From positions 188,001 through 248,000 of the forward strand of contig JBBHKE010002609.1 in NCBI GenBank assembly GCA_037447655.1: 60,000 bases of DNA, read 5' to 3'. The position numbers and the translations under genes are program-made. The notes beneath the pieces were generated by a model. It had not been told where the DNA came from. It saw nothing but the letters and a program-made list of their open reading frames with translations, and did no database searches. The stretch comes from Zygnema cylindricum (lineage: Eukaryota > Streptophyta > Zygnematophyceae > Zygnematales > Zygnemataceae). This document shows, one piece after another, positions 9,401 through 20,024 of the stretch (position 1 is the stretch's first letter; every line of letters starts with the position of its first letter).

Positions 9401-10898
9401 TTTAAAACGTATAACGCGGCGCCCAAAGGTAGTAAAAAAGATCTAATTCGCTAATATTTTTTACTAATATAGAGTTTTAGCATTTATTAGTTATTAGTAC
9501 ACCTATGATACTTTAAAGTGTGCATGATACGGCATAAAATACAGTACTATTGCTCTATATAGTACAAACAAACAAAAATAAACTATTGACATGATAAAGA
9601 TAAGGGGCTTCTCAAGGTCAAAACTATTTTTCAAGTTTGACAATTATAACTTATGAAGGAATTAGGGTTAAAATTAGGGTTTAAATCAAGGTTTTACGGG
9701 GATTTAGGTTAGAAGGCCGTTCGGGTTTTAATTAGACTTAACTAGGGCTCTTGTAAGGGTTCTCATTGAAATTCCAATTAGGGTTTTGAATAGGGCTTTA
9801 ATTAGAGTTTTGATAAGGGTTTTGATTAGGTTTTTAGGGTTTTCATTAGGTTTTTTAGGGTTTTAAGTAGGACTTTTAATAAGGGCTTTGTAAGTGTTTG
9901 AATTAGGGCTTTGATTACAGTTATTACTAGGATTTTGATGAGGGCTGTGATTTGAGTAGGGTTTCAATTAAGGATTTGAAGAAAAAAACAAAACAAAGGG
10001 TTGTTAAGTATTGTTTTTTTTTTTTTTTTTAAGGATTTTTTTTTTTTTTTTTTGGATTTAATTAGGGTTCCATAAGAGTTTATTGGGATTTTGTCTAGAT
10101 TTTCGAACAGTTTAAATTAGGGTTTTCAGAGAGTTCTATTTAGGGTTTCAATTAAGGCTTTAATTAGGGCTCCATAAGATATTTTTATTAGGGTTTTGTC
10201 CAGAGTTTTGAAAAGTTTCATTTAAGGTTTTAAGATTTCTAGTTTTTTTTTTAGGTTTTTTTTTTTTAGATTTTTTAGTTTTTTTCAGAGAGTTTTATTC
10301 TTCTACCAGTAACAAAATACGACCGATCGTAATCCTTTCGAAGGGCGGCCATGGCTGCCTCTCTCTCTATCACTGCTCCGAATCCTTCCGCATCCTCCTC
10401 CTCCTCCTCCTTCCCTTCTTTCTCCCCCTTGTTCCCTTTAAAAACCGCCACAGCTTTTCCAAACGCCTCCGATCCGTACCATGCCAGCTTCACTAAGGGA
10501 CTGGCTTCCGCACTCGGAGGCGTTTTCTCTTTGCTCGAATCCGCCATAGAAATAACTTCATTTCCTCCTCCACACTTCTTTTCTTTATTTTCTTTCTTTT
10601 CTTTTGAGATTGCAAAATCGGATTTACTGAAGAACAAAGCCGGCAGAGGATATCCGTACAGAGAAGATCCGTACAGAGAAGATCCGTACAGAGAAGATCC
10701 GTACAGAGGAGATCCGTGCAGAGGAGATCCGTACGAAGCACAGGAAAGGAGATTTGATTTTGATTTTGCAGAGGCTGTTTGGTTCTTGAGAGAGGTCCGT
10801 ACAGAAAGGACATTTCGTACGGAGGGAAGTACTTTAGGCTTTGTGGTTTCCGAAGAGAGAGGGAGGAAGGAGAACTTGGTGGAAGTCATGACTGCCAT
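6430..10898 (-). CDS. DUF2358 family protein, predicted plastid-targeted, five exons
   Basis: The gene is spliced from five exons: 10898-10307, 8861-8707, 8151-8085, 7335-7284 and 6514-6430 (TAA stop at 6432-6430). Lengths 592, 155, 67, 52 and 85 total 951 nt, or 316 residues. All junctions are GT-AG: ACTG|GTAGAA, GAG|GTAAGT, GCCG|GTACTA and AA|GTAAGC donors; TTTAG, TGCAG, GACAG and TTTAG acceptors. Joined motifs follow the plant and algal DUF2358 (SnoaL/NTF2-like) family in order: 'LRKDYDRSYFVTG', 'YEDDCEFADPFVSFRG', 'RFKQNVSNLG', 'KWRFSCVLGLPWRPIL' and 'KHVERWDISPADGVRQLF'. The N-terminus (rich in Ser, Thr and Lys, few acidic residues) looks like a transit peptide, followed by an SLYG-repeat and a Glu-rich insert. 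ATG at 10898 is preferred over 10958 because two CACGTG boxes lie between or near them; ATG at 10889 is also possible. The biochemical function of the family is not known to me. No in-frame stops, so probably functional. Confidence 0.9.
6718..6984. repeat. CCCTCT-rich polypyrimidine array in intron 4
   Basis: Imperfect CCCTCT/CCCTTT repeats within intron 4 (6515-7283) of the DUF2358 gene; on the transcribed minus strand this is G/A-rich and could form G-quadruplexes. Confidence 0.9.
7176..7258. repeat. GA-rich microsatellite at the start of intron 4
   Basis: GAGA/AGAAGA repeats end about 25 bp from the exon 4 donor at 7283. On the transcribed strand the tract is a (CT)n run just inside the intron. 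Confidence 0.85.
7545..8040. repeat. (TATAG)n satellite filling intron 3
   Basis: About 500 bp of TATAG pentamers with TACAG, CATAG and TATTA variants, plus a TATGG-type edge at 7560-7590. It occupies most of intron 3 (7336-8084) of the DUF2358 gene. Confidence 0.95.
8160..8322. repeat. GA-rich repeat in intron 2 with an internal duplication
   Basis: A purine-rich tract starting 8 bp from the exon 3 acceptor. A unit of about 52 bp (GGGGGGGAAAGAAAGAGAG...) is duplicated at roughly 8169-8220 and 8214-8265. On the transcribed strand it provides a very long polypyrimidine tract. Confidence 0.85.
9650..10245 (+). repeat. Degenerate telomere-like (TTTAGGG-type) repeats in intron 1
   Basis: Many TTAGGGTTTT, TTTAGGG and ATTAGGGTT variants spaced by 10-20 bp over 0.6 kb, interrupted by poly(T) at 10014-10050. 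It lies inside intron 1 (8862-10306), so it is interstitial and not a chromosome end. Confidence 0.75.
10650..10733. repeat. 15-bp minisatellite inside DUF2358 exon 1
   Basis: Five to six copies of GATCCGTACAGAGAA-type units, with one GTGCAGAGGA variant. Fifteen bp keeps frame, so on the minus strand it encodes consecutive five-residue units of the SLYGS/SPLYG type. Confidence 0.95.
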
Positions 10899-10920
10899 CT
10901 TCGCGACTCCTTTCAAGTGA

Positions 10921-10963
10921 CACGTGGCATGTATGAAAAACGCCTGAGCGAAGTACACGTGTA
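10921..10963 (-). promoter_or_regulatory. Two G-box (CACGTG) elements upstream of the DUF2358 start
   Basis: CACGTG occurs at 10921-10926 and again within GTACACGTGTAC at about 10957-10962, 20-65 bp upstream of the chosen ATG. In land plants G-boxes bind bZIP/bHLH factors and are common in light-regulated plastid genes. Their activity here is inferred. Confidence 0.35.
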
Positions 10964-11388
10964 CTCCGTATTCCCGGGGATTGTTTCAGTCCAAAGCATA
11001 GTTCAAAAGTAGGTGAAAGTTGGCCCATACAATATGCCTATTGTACGCAAAACATACAATATGACCTTAAGACCCATATTGTATTCGGACCAATTCGGAC
11101 CAATTAAAACATTCGGACCAAAAGTTTTTATTTACTCCGTCAGATTCGGACGATCGAACGGTCGCTGATCAAAGTAGCGATCTAAGAAGATCACATGAAA
11201 AGCCCATAACACAACTTACGATAAATGCGCCGACCAAAGGCCTACCATAAAAAATTAAAAACGCCTACTTTTGAACTATGGTCCAAAGAAACAGTAATGC
11301 ACGAAAGTATGCTTAGCTAAAAGCCGAAAGCGAAGTACTCTTTCTTGTTATTGAATCGCCACGGCAGGATTTCATGATAATTCCGCTA

Positions 11389-11614
11389 CACCGCGAATCG
11401 CTATTAGTGTTTATGTTATTTTCGCCACTTAATAGTTAATACAATTTTTCTCCATACACACTTGTCGGATTGTTGATCTGACGGTTGCAATTGAAAGGTA
11501 AGATTTTTAGCTTCCGATCGGTGGTCTCAAATTTAATATCGGACAACTGTGTACGGAGAAAAGATGTTTTAAGTGGCGGAAAAAATATTAAAGGCTAATA
11601 GCGATACACGTCTG
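11389..11614. mobile_element. MITE-like fold-back element with TA flanks (226 bp)
   Basis: The left end CACCGCGAATCGCTATTAG and the right end (reverse complement CAGACGTGTATCGCTATTAG) are flanked by TA (11387-11388, 11615-11616). Inverted arms extend inward: TTTTCGCCACTTAA against TTAAGTGGCGGAAAA, and TCTCCATACACA against TGTGTACGGAGA. It is shorter than its relatives at 4029 and 20025 but shares their terminal motif. Confidence 0.7.
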
Positions 11615-11960
11615 TAGTCTTGTGTATCGAGAATTCGAGAGCCATTTGCCAATATTCGATATGCGCTTATTTTGGACACTCGATAAACGATATAGCCGTT
11701 CGATATAATGAGAAATCTCATAATCGCGATATTCTCTTTGTATATCGTCTCGAATTTTCGCGACAGTAATTTTTGTAGATACACGGCACTAGTAATTCAT
11801 ATACGTCACCGCAGGTCTTCCGACCGTACGTAATTTATGACGTAGCAGGAGATAACCGCACATAAGTTGTTGACGTACGTGAAACGTGCGCTCGATATCT
11901 GGTATTGTGGTAAAAACCAAATTAAAAAAATTATAAAATTGGACCCACCACAATAACATC

Positions 11961-12033
11961 TAAGCTGGTGGTACAGTGGTTAGTACATTCACAGCTAAAG
12001 TGAAACATTCCAGGTTCAAGGCATTGCCGACTC
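11961..12033 (+). ncRNA. tRNA-derived sequence (pseudo-tRNA or SINE head)
   Basis: The spacing is close to a cloverleaf. D stem GTAC/GTAC with GG-containing loop at 11971-11986. Perfect anticodon stem TTCAC/GTGAA with 7-nt loop AGCTAAA at 11988-12004. T loop TTCAAGG at 12015-12021 on a weak stem. The A box (TGGTACAGTGG-like) and B box (GGTTCAAGGC) are recognisable. Position 33 is G, not U, and the acceptor stem is poor, so this is not a working tRNA. The triplet at positions 34-36 is CTA. Confidence 0.5.
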
Positions 12034-12589
12034 GTCAATCTCTTTAATGGGATGGTCCATTTTATCCCCCGATTTTAGGAATTTTAACATAAGTTGGACG
12101 AAAACACTCGGGCAGAAAACATTTTTGACGCTTGAGATTTTCTGTGAAGTTTTACTCTCGTCCGTGTATCATTTTTTTCTGATTTTTGACCATAAAGTAG
12201 GCAAAAAAGAGGTTGCATCAAGGTCTTTTTCCTTTCTTGAGTTTGTTGTTATGAGTCTTAGTGGTCCTCATATTCAAATTTATATTTTCTTTTCTAGTTT
12301 TTCAATTATATTTATTTTTTATTGAATATTGGTGCGCTGACGAGAAAAAAACAAACTTTAGTGTTATTAACCTTTTGTCTGAAACGCAAGAAGTCTAAAA
12401 AACAAGTTGAATTATGGCGAAGGATGATATGATCCTTTGTAAGAATAGCACGTTGATCATATTCTTTTAAATTTAGGTCGGTAAGTTTATAAGTTTACTA
12501 AGGTAGCACGTTTACATTTAATGATGCGCCTGTTACAATATTTTAAAGGAAGTAAAGCAAACTGACATTGAAAATTTATGTCTTTGACA

Positions 12590-12590
<1 letters not shown>

Positions 12591-12663
<73 letters not shown>

Positions 12664-12690
12664 GCTCTCTCTCCCTCTCTCTCTTTTTCT
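12591..12690. repeat. (CT)n microsatellite
   Basis: About 70 bp of pure CT followed by degenerate CT-rich sequence. The 71-codon frame through it is an artefact. Confidence 0.95.
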
Positions 12691-13383
12691 TCCTCCCTCC
12701 TTCCCCCCCTCGTAGAAATCTATCGTCGTATATGTCGGCCCTTATATCGCGAATCCTTAGACGAGTATTTGTTGAATAGGTAGATGTGTCAAAAATGCAA
12801 ACGTGACAAGGTTGGAGAAGGAAATATATGAGAGCATGTACGTAAAGAACAGCCTAACAGGCATCAACATGCATTAATCGTAAAGAACAAAATCATTGAA
12901 CTAGAAACACAAAAAAATGTAATACGTATGTATGATAACACAAAAAAAAAGTTTGCTACGTTGTTCGATTCTAATCTCAATGATAATGAATCAAACCAAA
13001 CACTTGCAATATAAGCTCCTATGTTAAATCCATACAACATACTCTTGTAGTAAATCATGCAATCTAGAGAAAAAATTAGACCTACTGTCATCACCTTACA
13101 TACAAAACATTAAAACCATCATATCAAGGACCATCTCATCAATAGTATTTTTGGTACTACTATGATCAAGCGTTTGCTCAACGTCATCAACTTCATCAAC
13201 TTCATCAACAAATATATCCAAGTCCCTTTCTTCCTCGTCCGAGTTGTATACACTGTTGTCGTTATGTCCCCCCGTCCATGTCGTTGTAACACAATCACAT
13301 ACAACATCTCTTATTTTTACCCCTGGGATTTTTGTAAATCCAACACCACACATTTATCTTTCCACTTCTCCACCTCGCCGTAC

Positions 13384-13963
13384 CTATTGAGCTCGCTGTT
13401 CTTGAGCCCAAGCCATTCGAGCAACCTTTTCTCGAATGCCACTTTCATTTCTTGCTTGCTCGTTTTTAAACTCAACCTCCCAATCAATATTCGACCCAAT
13501 CCTCACAAGGGAAATGTTACGCAAGACACAAACAACAATAATAAATGTCACCGACAATTCTCTCTGTGGATGGTATATCTTGAAAAGGAATTTCCACTTT
13601 CCCTTCAACTTTCCAAATGCTCTCTCCACTACAATCTTTAGTGCTGAATGTTGAAAACTACACTTTATTTGCGACGAAGCTAGTCGAGTACTAGGGTAAA
13701 GCACTATGAGGTTAAGATGCAATGCGTAACCGACATCCCCTTCAAGGTATGGAAAAACATTGATACTTCCCTATTGGAAAACATTACCACTTGCATGCAT
13801 TATTTGAATTTTTTTCCCCAATTTTTATCTTGTAAAAATTATAGAGTCGTGAATCAATCCTGGTGAGCCTAAACTAAGGTCAACGAATCTCATTCGATGG
13901 TCTACAACCGCCTGAACTACTGCTGATTAATTTCGTTTGGCATCGAAGTAGTCTATCGCTAAC
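13384..13963 (-). pseudogene. PIF/Harbinger (DDE_Tnp_4) transposase remnant
   Basis: On the minus strand the frame carries, in order, 'DYFDAKR', 'AVVDHRMRFVDL', 'GSPGLIHDSIIFT', 'LEGDVGYAL' and 'VVERAFGKLKGKWKFL', ending with a C-terminal 'VCVLRNISL' block. This is the DDE core order of HARBI1-like nucleases: Asp in VVDH, Asp in the GDxGY motif and Glu in VVERAFG. At least two in-frame stops and a frame change break it, and no N-terminal half was found. Downstream minus-strand frames at 13096-13353 (acidic, DEEERD...) may be its decayed C-terminus. No TIRs were located. Confidence 0.8.
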
Positions 13964-13989
13964 AAAAAAAAAACCACATATCACTTCCT

Positions 13990-15369
13990 CTATTCTAGAT
14001 TTGTCCTGAATTTTTTTGGCCACATTGAATGTTATATTCTAATTCCATCTTTTGTTTCTATTTGTGAGTGGGCTACTTTGAATGTTATATTCGAGTTTTT
14101 TTTTTTTTAATTTTGTGTTTCACTTATTCAAAACTACTTTCTATGTCAGTTCTATCTCCAATTTGAATTTCAATTCCATTTTACATGGCATTTGAGATAA
14201 ATTTCACGTATGAACCCTCATTTTTTAACTTGTATCCCATGAATTTGAATTCATCTACAATAGCACCTTAAAATAAATATAATAGCCTGTCGATTTCAAT
14301 TCCATATCTTATTTTAGTTGCATTACAAGTCCAATTATCCATTTTTCTTCTTTTATTTCCATATTCCACTCCACTCTCAATTGAAGGTTCTATCGTTTTT
14401 ACGTCTTTATATGAATTCTAGTTTTCAACATTCATTTCGTTATGTATTGGAAGATATATTGTAACCGATATCTCAACTTATTTTAACTCAATTATATTTT
14501 TTGTTATTCTTTTACCATATAACTAAGGTAGAGAGACAGAGAGAGATAGGGACAGACGGATAGAGAGACAACGAGATCGAGAGACAAAGAGACAAGAGGA
14601 TACAAATGCCCGAAGTCTAATAATTACTAATAGAATTCTAGAATGTTTAAACTCCGTTTGCATTAGTTTGTTTTCATGACCCTACAACATACGCGAAATT
14701 CACATCTAAGTTTGAACATATATAGTTGTAAAGAGAACCGTTAATGTTTGTCACCCTCCCGATTGGAATGTATAAAATAGATTCCATTGGTCTTCAACTT
14801 TGTAAAGCTTGCAGGTATTTGTTTATTATGAGAAAATAGAGGAAAAGGGGTGGTCAACTGTCAAAATAAAAGGCTATCGAGGTAATATTTTTCCACAGGT
14901 GTAGAGAAGGAGACATTTGGAGAGTGAATGAAGATTTTAATGTGTTCACAACTCATGTAACGTTTTTATTTTTGGGAAAAATATAGTCTTTGCCCTTTTA
15001 AAGGATAAAAATGCTATCTCATCAACCTATGTTGTTATCTTTTGCACCCATTTTCAAAAAAATAGGGGAAGAAGCTAGTAAAAAGGAAAAAAATGCACGA
15101 TGGCAAAAAAGAGAGGGTCGAAGTGTGGAAGAACTGAGCAAGTACAGCAGAGTGATGGAAGCCTTCACATCGACAATTTGACGTGCAAACATTCCAAAGT
15201 ACAAAAACTATACAACATTCAGTTCGACGTCAGAAATTATTGACCTCCGGACGTTTCGTAACATTTTGAGGATGACTACATCTGTCACAAGTTTTGTAAA
15301 TGTCTACATATGTCACATTTAAAAGTAATAATTTCTAAAAGTAAAGGCCTGTCCCCTATGTGCCAAAGT
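13990..15369. other. AT-rich intergenic sequence
   Basis: No gene seen. A short GAGACA-type repeat lies at about 14530-14600, and a 'TTGAATGTTATATTC' block is repeated at about 14027 and 14077. Confidence 0.5.
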
Positions 15370-16190
15370 AAGGGTTTTTTTCTGTCGTTTTTCTCAAAAA
15401 CTTTGCGCCGTACCGCTTAAGTTAAGACCGAGTGGAAAAATGAAAAAGTAGAAGTACAATTTGCGTCATCGTCAAACTTAAAATGTACTATATGTTGTTT
15501 TTGTGTTTTTTGGCCCACGACCACGTCAAGAAATGTCATCTTCAAACTTTATCTTATAACACATTGCCGATGTGTTTTACATTAAAGTATCACCGCTCTA
15601 GCAACCTTGCACGTGTAAGAAAGTTTCAAAAACTTTAGACGATTTTAGTCGACAACGAAAAGTACAAAAATTGTTTTGTTTTGCCCATTTTGTTCATAAC
15701 GACGAAGAAACTGATAGATTTTGTTTTGTTTTAACCATTTTGCGTTTAACACAAAAAAAATATGGAGGGTTTTCAAGATTTTGATGTCATTTCACGTCAA
15801 CCAGATAGGAGACGCAAAGACAAAGCGCATCGTTTTCAGCCGTGAAACGGCACAAGCTGGAAGGCGACACATGTAGAATGTCACGGAAAGACATGCGACA
15901 TCACAAGCAGACGCAAAGGCAAAGCACATTGTTTTCAGCCGTGAAACGGCACAAGCTGGAAGGCGACACGTGTAGAATGTCACGGAAAGACATGCGACAT
16001 CACAAGCAGTTACAAAAAATAACATGCGATAACACAAATTGTAGACGTTGACAATTGTCAGAGGTATTGTGGACGTATAGAATCATCACAAACGTAAGTT
16101 ACGGTTTCGTTCTTACATATAGGGACATATGAAAACTGGGTCTGACAGATTTGCACTAAAATACAAAGTAAGTTATATTGTTTTTAAAGA
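15370..16190 (+). repeat. Dispersed repeat R1, copy 2
   Basis: Shares the ordered blocks described for 2730-3680: a 'cccacgaccacgtca' block at 15500-15600, the 'ccagataggagacgcaaa' block at 15799, and a 'gggacatatgaaaactggg' block at 16122. It is expanded internally by a tandem duplication. Confidence 0.55.
15812..16009. repeat. 99-bp tandem duplication within R1
   Basis: Units 15812-15910 and 15911-16009 are over 90% identical by eye. The period is a multiple of three and both strands stay open across it, but no known domain is encoded. Confidence 0.85.
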
Positions 16191-16194
16191 CTTA

Positions 16195-16460
16195 GGGTAA
16201 GGCACCATATGGCTAAATGCGGGTTTTTTTCTGTTTTTTTCCTTTAAAGCTTAGCGACGTACTGCTAAAGTTGAAACCTTACGAAAAAATCGCAAATTTG
16301 TAAAGCATAATTTGTGTCATCCTCGAACTTAGAATGTACGAAAATTTGTCATTTTGTGTTTTTTCGACCCACTATCACGTCATCTTCAAACTTATCAAAA
16401 AATATATCAACAATGTGTTTTAATTAAATTAGAACCGTTCTACCAAATAGGAAAATATAT
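16195..16460 (+). repeat. Dispersed repeat R1, partial copy 3
   Basis: It repeats the 'tgcgtcatcctcgaacttagaatgtac...cccac.a.cacgtcatcttcaaactt' block of copies 1 and 2. It is truncated at about 16460, where copia LTR sequence begins. Confidence 0.5.
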
Positions 16461-16464
16461 TCTC

Positions 16465-17203
16465 ACTTCTTCCCTCTCACAACCCATATCTATTAATATA
16501 CAACCCAATCACATAACTGTAAAGTACAAAAAGGTACTACGGCCGATGTCTTTTCTGTACGGCTTGTGTACGAAAAGGTCGTTGAGTGGATGCGTGTCAA
16601 CCTTTCAACTGTCCGTACGCTCCCCAGAAATCCTACGACCAAATGTTATCCCTCCACGTGGCGCCAAGTCATGCCACGTCCATAAACGCAAAAGTGACCA
16701 TTTCGGGATCCTAGCAGCGATGTATGCCGTAGAATTAAATCTTACATTGAATTTTAGCCGTCGAAACAAATGTTTGATTCATTTATTTTGTGCGAAATGA
16801 CGTCGGCACAAAAATTTAACTAGTTCTATGTTCCTTCCATCATAGTTTAGTTAATCGGTTTCAAGACCGCTCACAAGTTTAAATAGATATCAAACCCTAT
16901 GTATCCTAACAGACTTCTACAACAGACTGGTTAGAGCTAACGGCTAAGCCGCGCTCTGCCGGTTAGAGGTTTCAGTCTTGCCGGACTCAACCTTTTGTTG
17001 AGAGTGACTTAAGTCACTCTTTAGTCCTGCCTATGCAGCTGAGGCAGCCATGGCTCCATCACTCTCTCTCTCCTTCAATGACTTCAACAAGTATGGGGGC
17101 AACAGAGAAGAGATTGAGGCACGCTGCTTGCACTTTTTGTTATCTTTTTCCGCTAATCTATTTAGACCAAGAAAATACCCAAAAACTAGTTATTTCAACA
17201 GGA
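16465..17203 (-). mobile_element. Copia LTR fragment, subfamily 2, minus orientation
   Basis: This segment is the inverted counterpart of 18811-19580. It contains the subfamily's tRNA-like module at 16922-16995, the poly-CTCT region and the terminal TTATTTCAACA. Its distal end is lost at the junction with R1. Confidence 0.7.
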
Positions 17204-17867
17204 AACTGAGAAGAGTCCGGTCGGTTCCAAGTGTGGATACCGAGGGGTGAAGGAGGATCACACGTATACCATCGGGAGAGGTGTCGCCTTTTCTCATTGT
17301 CATCGTTGATTGCCGGGGTATGTTGAGCTTGCTTTGCCATATTTCATATATCATATCTTTTATTCTATTTTCTGGGGCAAGGTGATATTATTAAATCTGA
17401 AACAGCCAATCATATTTCTTTCTTTATTTCTACGTGGTTATGCATTTCTATTTCCGATTGTAGTTACCTATTTGTTTGGGCGTGACCTTGCAAGAGTAGA
17501 CTGCAAACCCCTTTTGATCAAAACAGTAGGTTTTGAGGGAACAAGTGTTAGACTTGCAGTGAATTAAGCACAAATTAGGAGATCAGCCCAAAGCCCGAAA
17601 ACCCACTCCCTTTCCCCGACCAGGTGGGGAAAGGAAGGGAAGAGAGGAAATATCTTCTCGCCTCCCCATGCACTCATTCCTATTTCCTATCCGATTGTCT
17701 CCTGTGTGTTGCATGCATGTCTAAGGGAAGAATGTGGGCAGAAATGGGCATGATCATCATTATGGGAAGCATCTGCATTTTGGGGGGGGGGGGTTATTTG
17801 AAAGACTCTGATGCACACTATTTTTGGCAGTGGGCCCTTCTCTTATGTTTCGTAGGCACGCTCAACA
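17204..17867. other. Unidentified filler between oppositely oriented LTR segments
   Basis: This stretch resembles neither the copia LTRs nor pol. It contains a G(9) run at 17780-17790 and short frames (17310-17567, 17624-17893) with no recognisable domain. It may be captured host DNA. Confidence 0.35.
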
Positions 17868-18795
17868 AGATCTTAGAAGCAGATTTCACATGAAAAATTA
17901 AGGGGAGGTAAGATATATTATGGGAATCCAAATGGAGAGAGATAGGGGGAAGAGGATTATCAGGCTTACTCACAAAGAAGCAATAGTTAATATGCTAGAG
18001 AAATCCAGATGGAAAAGGCAAACATTTATACCACTCCTATGGACTTCAAGAAAGTAAGTGATGGGAGTGTAGAAGGAGGAGTGATAATCTCAGATGATAA
18101 GATGAGTTTAGAGGAGAGAGAGTTTATGAAGTATATTCCTTATATACAGGTCGTTGGAAGTTTAATCTACTTTATAAACTATACAAGGCCGGACCTAACG
18201 GCAGCAGTGGGAGTCCTAGGTAGGAGTCTTAACGATCCTAGGAAGAGAGATTAGAAGGCAGCTAAAAGAGCAATGAGATATTTGGTATGAACTACAGTCT
18301 TATGGTTACATTTTGGAGGGGAGCACACTGATGCCAGTTAAAGGGATGCACCTATGAGAAGATGCACTTCTGTGTATGTGTTGTATGTGGGGGAAGGTGC
18401 TTGTTGTTGGAGCAGTAAGCAACAAAAGCGGGTTGCTCAGTCTACTATGGAGGCTGATTACATGGTCGTCTTTTGTTCTGTTGTGAAAGAGTTTATGTGG
18501 GTCAAATCCTTGTTAGAGGAACTGGGGTATATGAAGGAGGGAGTGCATGAAGTATTATGTGATAATTAAGCTGCCATCGCAATTGCAACCAATCCAAAGC
18601 ATCATTTTAAAGTTAAGCATATGGACATAAGATTGATTTTTGTGAGGGAAAAAGTAGAAAACAAAATTGTGAATCTTATGTATAGGTCTGATGAAGAAAT
18701 GGTGGCTGATATGATGACCAAACTTGTGCCATCACCCAAGTTAAAGTATTGTAGAAAAAAGTGTGGACTAAAAAAGAAGTTGAAACTAGACTAGA
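17868..18795 (+). pseudogene. Ty1/copia RT/RNase H fragment, degraded
   Basis: Encodes the pol C-terminal half, with 'GEVRYIMGIQMERDRGKRII', 'YIQVVGSLIYFINYTRPDL', 'RRCTSVYVLYVGEGACCWSS', 'QSTMEADYM' and 'KHHFK'. Several stops (for example at 18253 and 18567) and frame changes disable it. It is joined upstream to unrelated DNA and downstream to an LTR in the same orientation via the polypurine region 'agaaaaaaatggaag'. It is closest to the element at 46232-47871. Confidence 0.85.
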
Positions 18796-18810
18796 AAAAA
18801 ATGGAAGTGT

Positions 18811-19817
18811 TGAAATAACTAGATTTTTAGGGAATTTTCTCGGTCTAAATAGATTAGCGGAAAAATTCAAGAAAAGCGCACGCAGCGTGCCTTCACCCTT
18901 TCTCTCTAGCCCCCATACTTGTTGTAGTCACTGAAAGAGAGAGAGAGTGGTGAAGCCATGGTTGCCTCAGCTCCATAGACAGGACTAAAGAGTGACATAA
19001 GTCTCTCTTAACAAAAGGTTGAGTCCGGCAGGAGTAGAACCTCTGACCAGCTAAGCTAGGCGTAGCCGTCAGCTCTAATCGGTATGTTGTAGGAGTTTGT
19101 TAACATCCGTAGGGTTTGATAATTATTTAAACTTTGTAATGATCATATATCTGATTAACGGAATGATGAATGAATGAACATAAAACTAACTAATATATAG
19201 TGCGAACATGATCATGCACGAAACAAATGAATCAGACATTTGTTTCGATAACTAATATTAAATGTCGTTTTATCATCTGACTGCACATATCGCCGCCGAA
19301 ATCCTGGAAGGGTCACTTTGGCGGTTTTTCTGACGTGGCGTTACTTAGCGACACGTGGAGAGATTACATTTGGTCGTGAGAATTCCAGAGAACATAAAGA
19401 CGAGATAAAAGTTGACACGCGTCCACTCAATGGCCTTGTGGTACACAGGCCGTACAAAATGTACATCATCTGTAGTACCTTTCTGTAATATACAGTGGTT
19501 TGATTGGATCGTACTATAGTAGATACGGGCTGTGAGAGGTATTTGGGACTTAGAAACTCTTTTTTTGGACAGTCACCTCTTAAATTGAGAGTTTGTATAA
19601 ATTGGCATTTTTTCCTACCCATAACTAATCGGCTGGTTGGCCGTTTTCACTGATTATTTTTTGCTACGGACTCAAGGGAGTCCAGATTGCACAAGGGTGC
19701 AGTTAGATTGTTAATTTCTCTGCTTGGGAAGCATTGGTTGTGGCTGAAAGTGGGTTAGTAAAAAACTATCTAGAGGCTTCTTGAATTATGTAGTCCTGTG
19801 GAGGACACAGGATTGTA
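18811..19817 (+). mobile_element. Copia 3' LTR, subfamily 2
   Basis: Begins TGTTGAAATAACTAG right after the pol remnant. It contains an antisense tRNA-like module near 19020-19085, a GTAC-rich promoter-like region at 19290-19480, and a terminal region matching the reverse complement of 46232-46400. The 3' boundary at 19817 is approximate and has lost the terminal CA. Confidence 0.75.
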
Positions 19818-20024
19818 GTTGTGAATCAAGACACTTTAACGGCAATGTGGATATACTCGAAACACTGTAGGTCTTTAGATGATCTGTGCATAGTTAATAA
19901 GGCACACGTAAAATAATACAAGGAGATCGAATATGAAGAACTTAGTGATAAATAGGTTGTCGAATGCTAATTAATATAACTGACGTTTTTGTACATACAT
20001 ATCAATTAGTGTTGACTTAGAGTA

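Noticed and set aside
9060-9520. Another TA-flanked MITE
   Set aside because: A GGCGCCC block resembles the family interior, but no matching terminal inverted repeats could be found.
9650-10245. Chromosome end or true telomere
   Set aside because: Repeats are degenerate, interrupted, and lie within intron 1 of an intact gene with sequence continuing on both sides.
10351-10920. 189-codon + strand frame starting with an ATG in good context
   Set aside because: It lies antisense to DUF2358 exon 1, which is supported by splicing, domain content and downstream exons; the + frame mirrors its codons.
11993-11999. Functional amber-suppressor tRNA (anticodon CTA)
   Set aside because: U33 is absent, the acceptor and T stems pair poorly and the sequence continues without a terminator; kept only as a tRNA-derived relic.
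12047-12325. 92-codon hydrophobic frame after the tRNA-like sequence
   Set aside because: Phe/Ser/Ile richness reflects T-rich DNA; no conserved motif.
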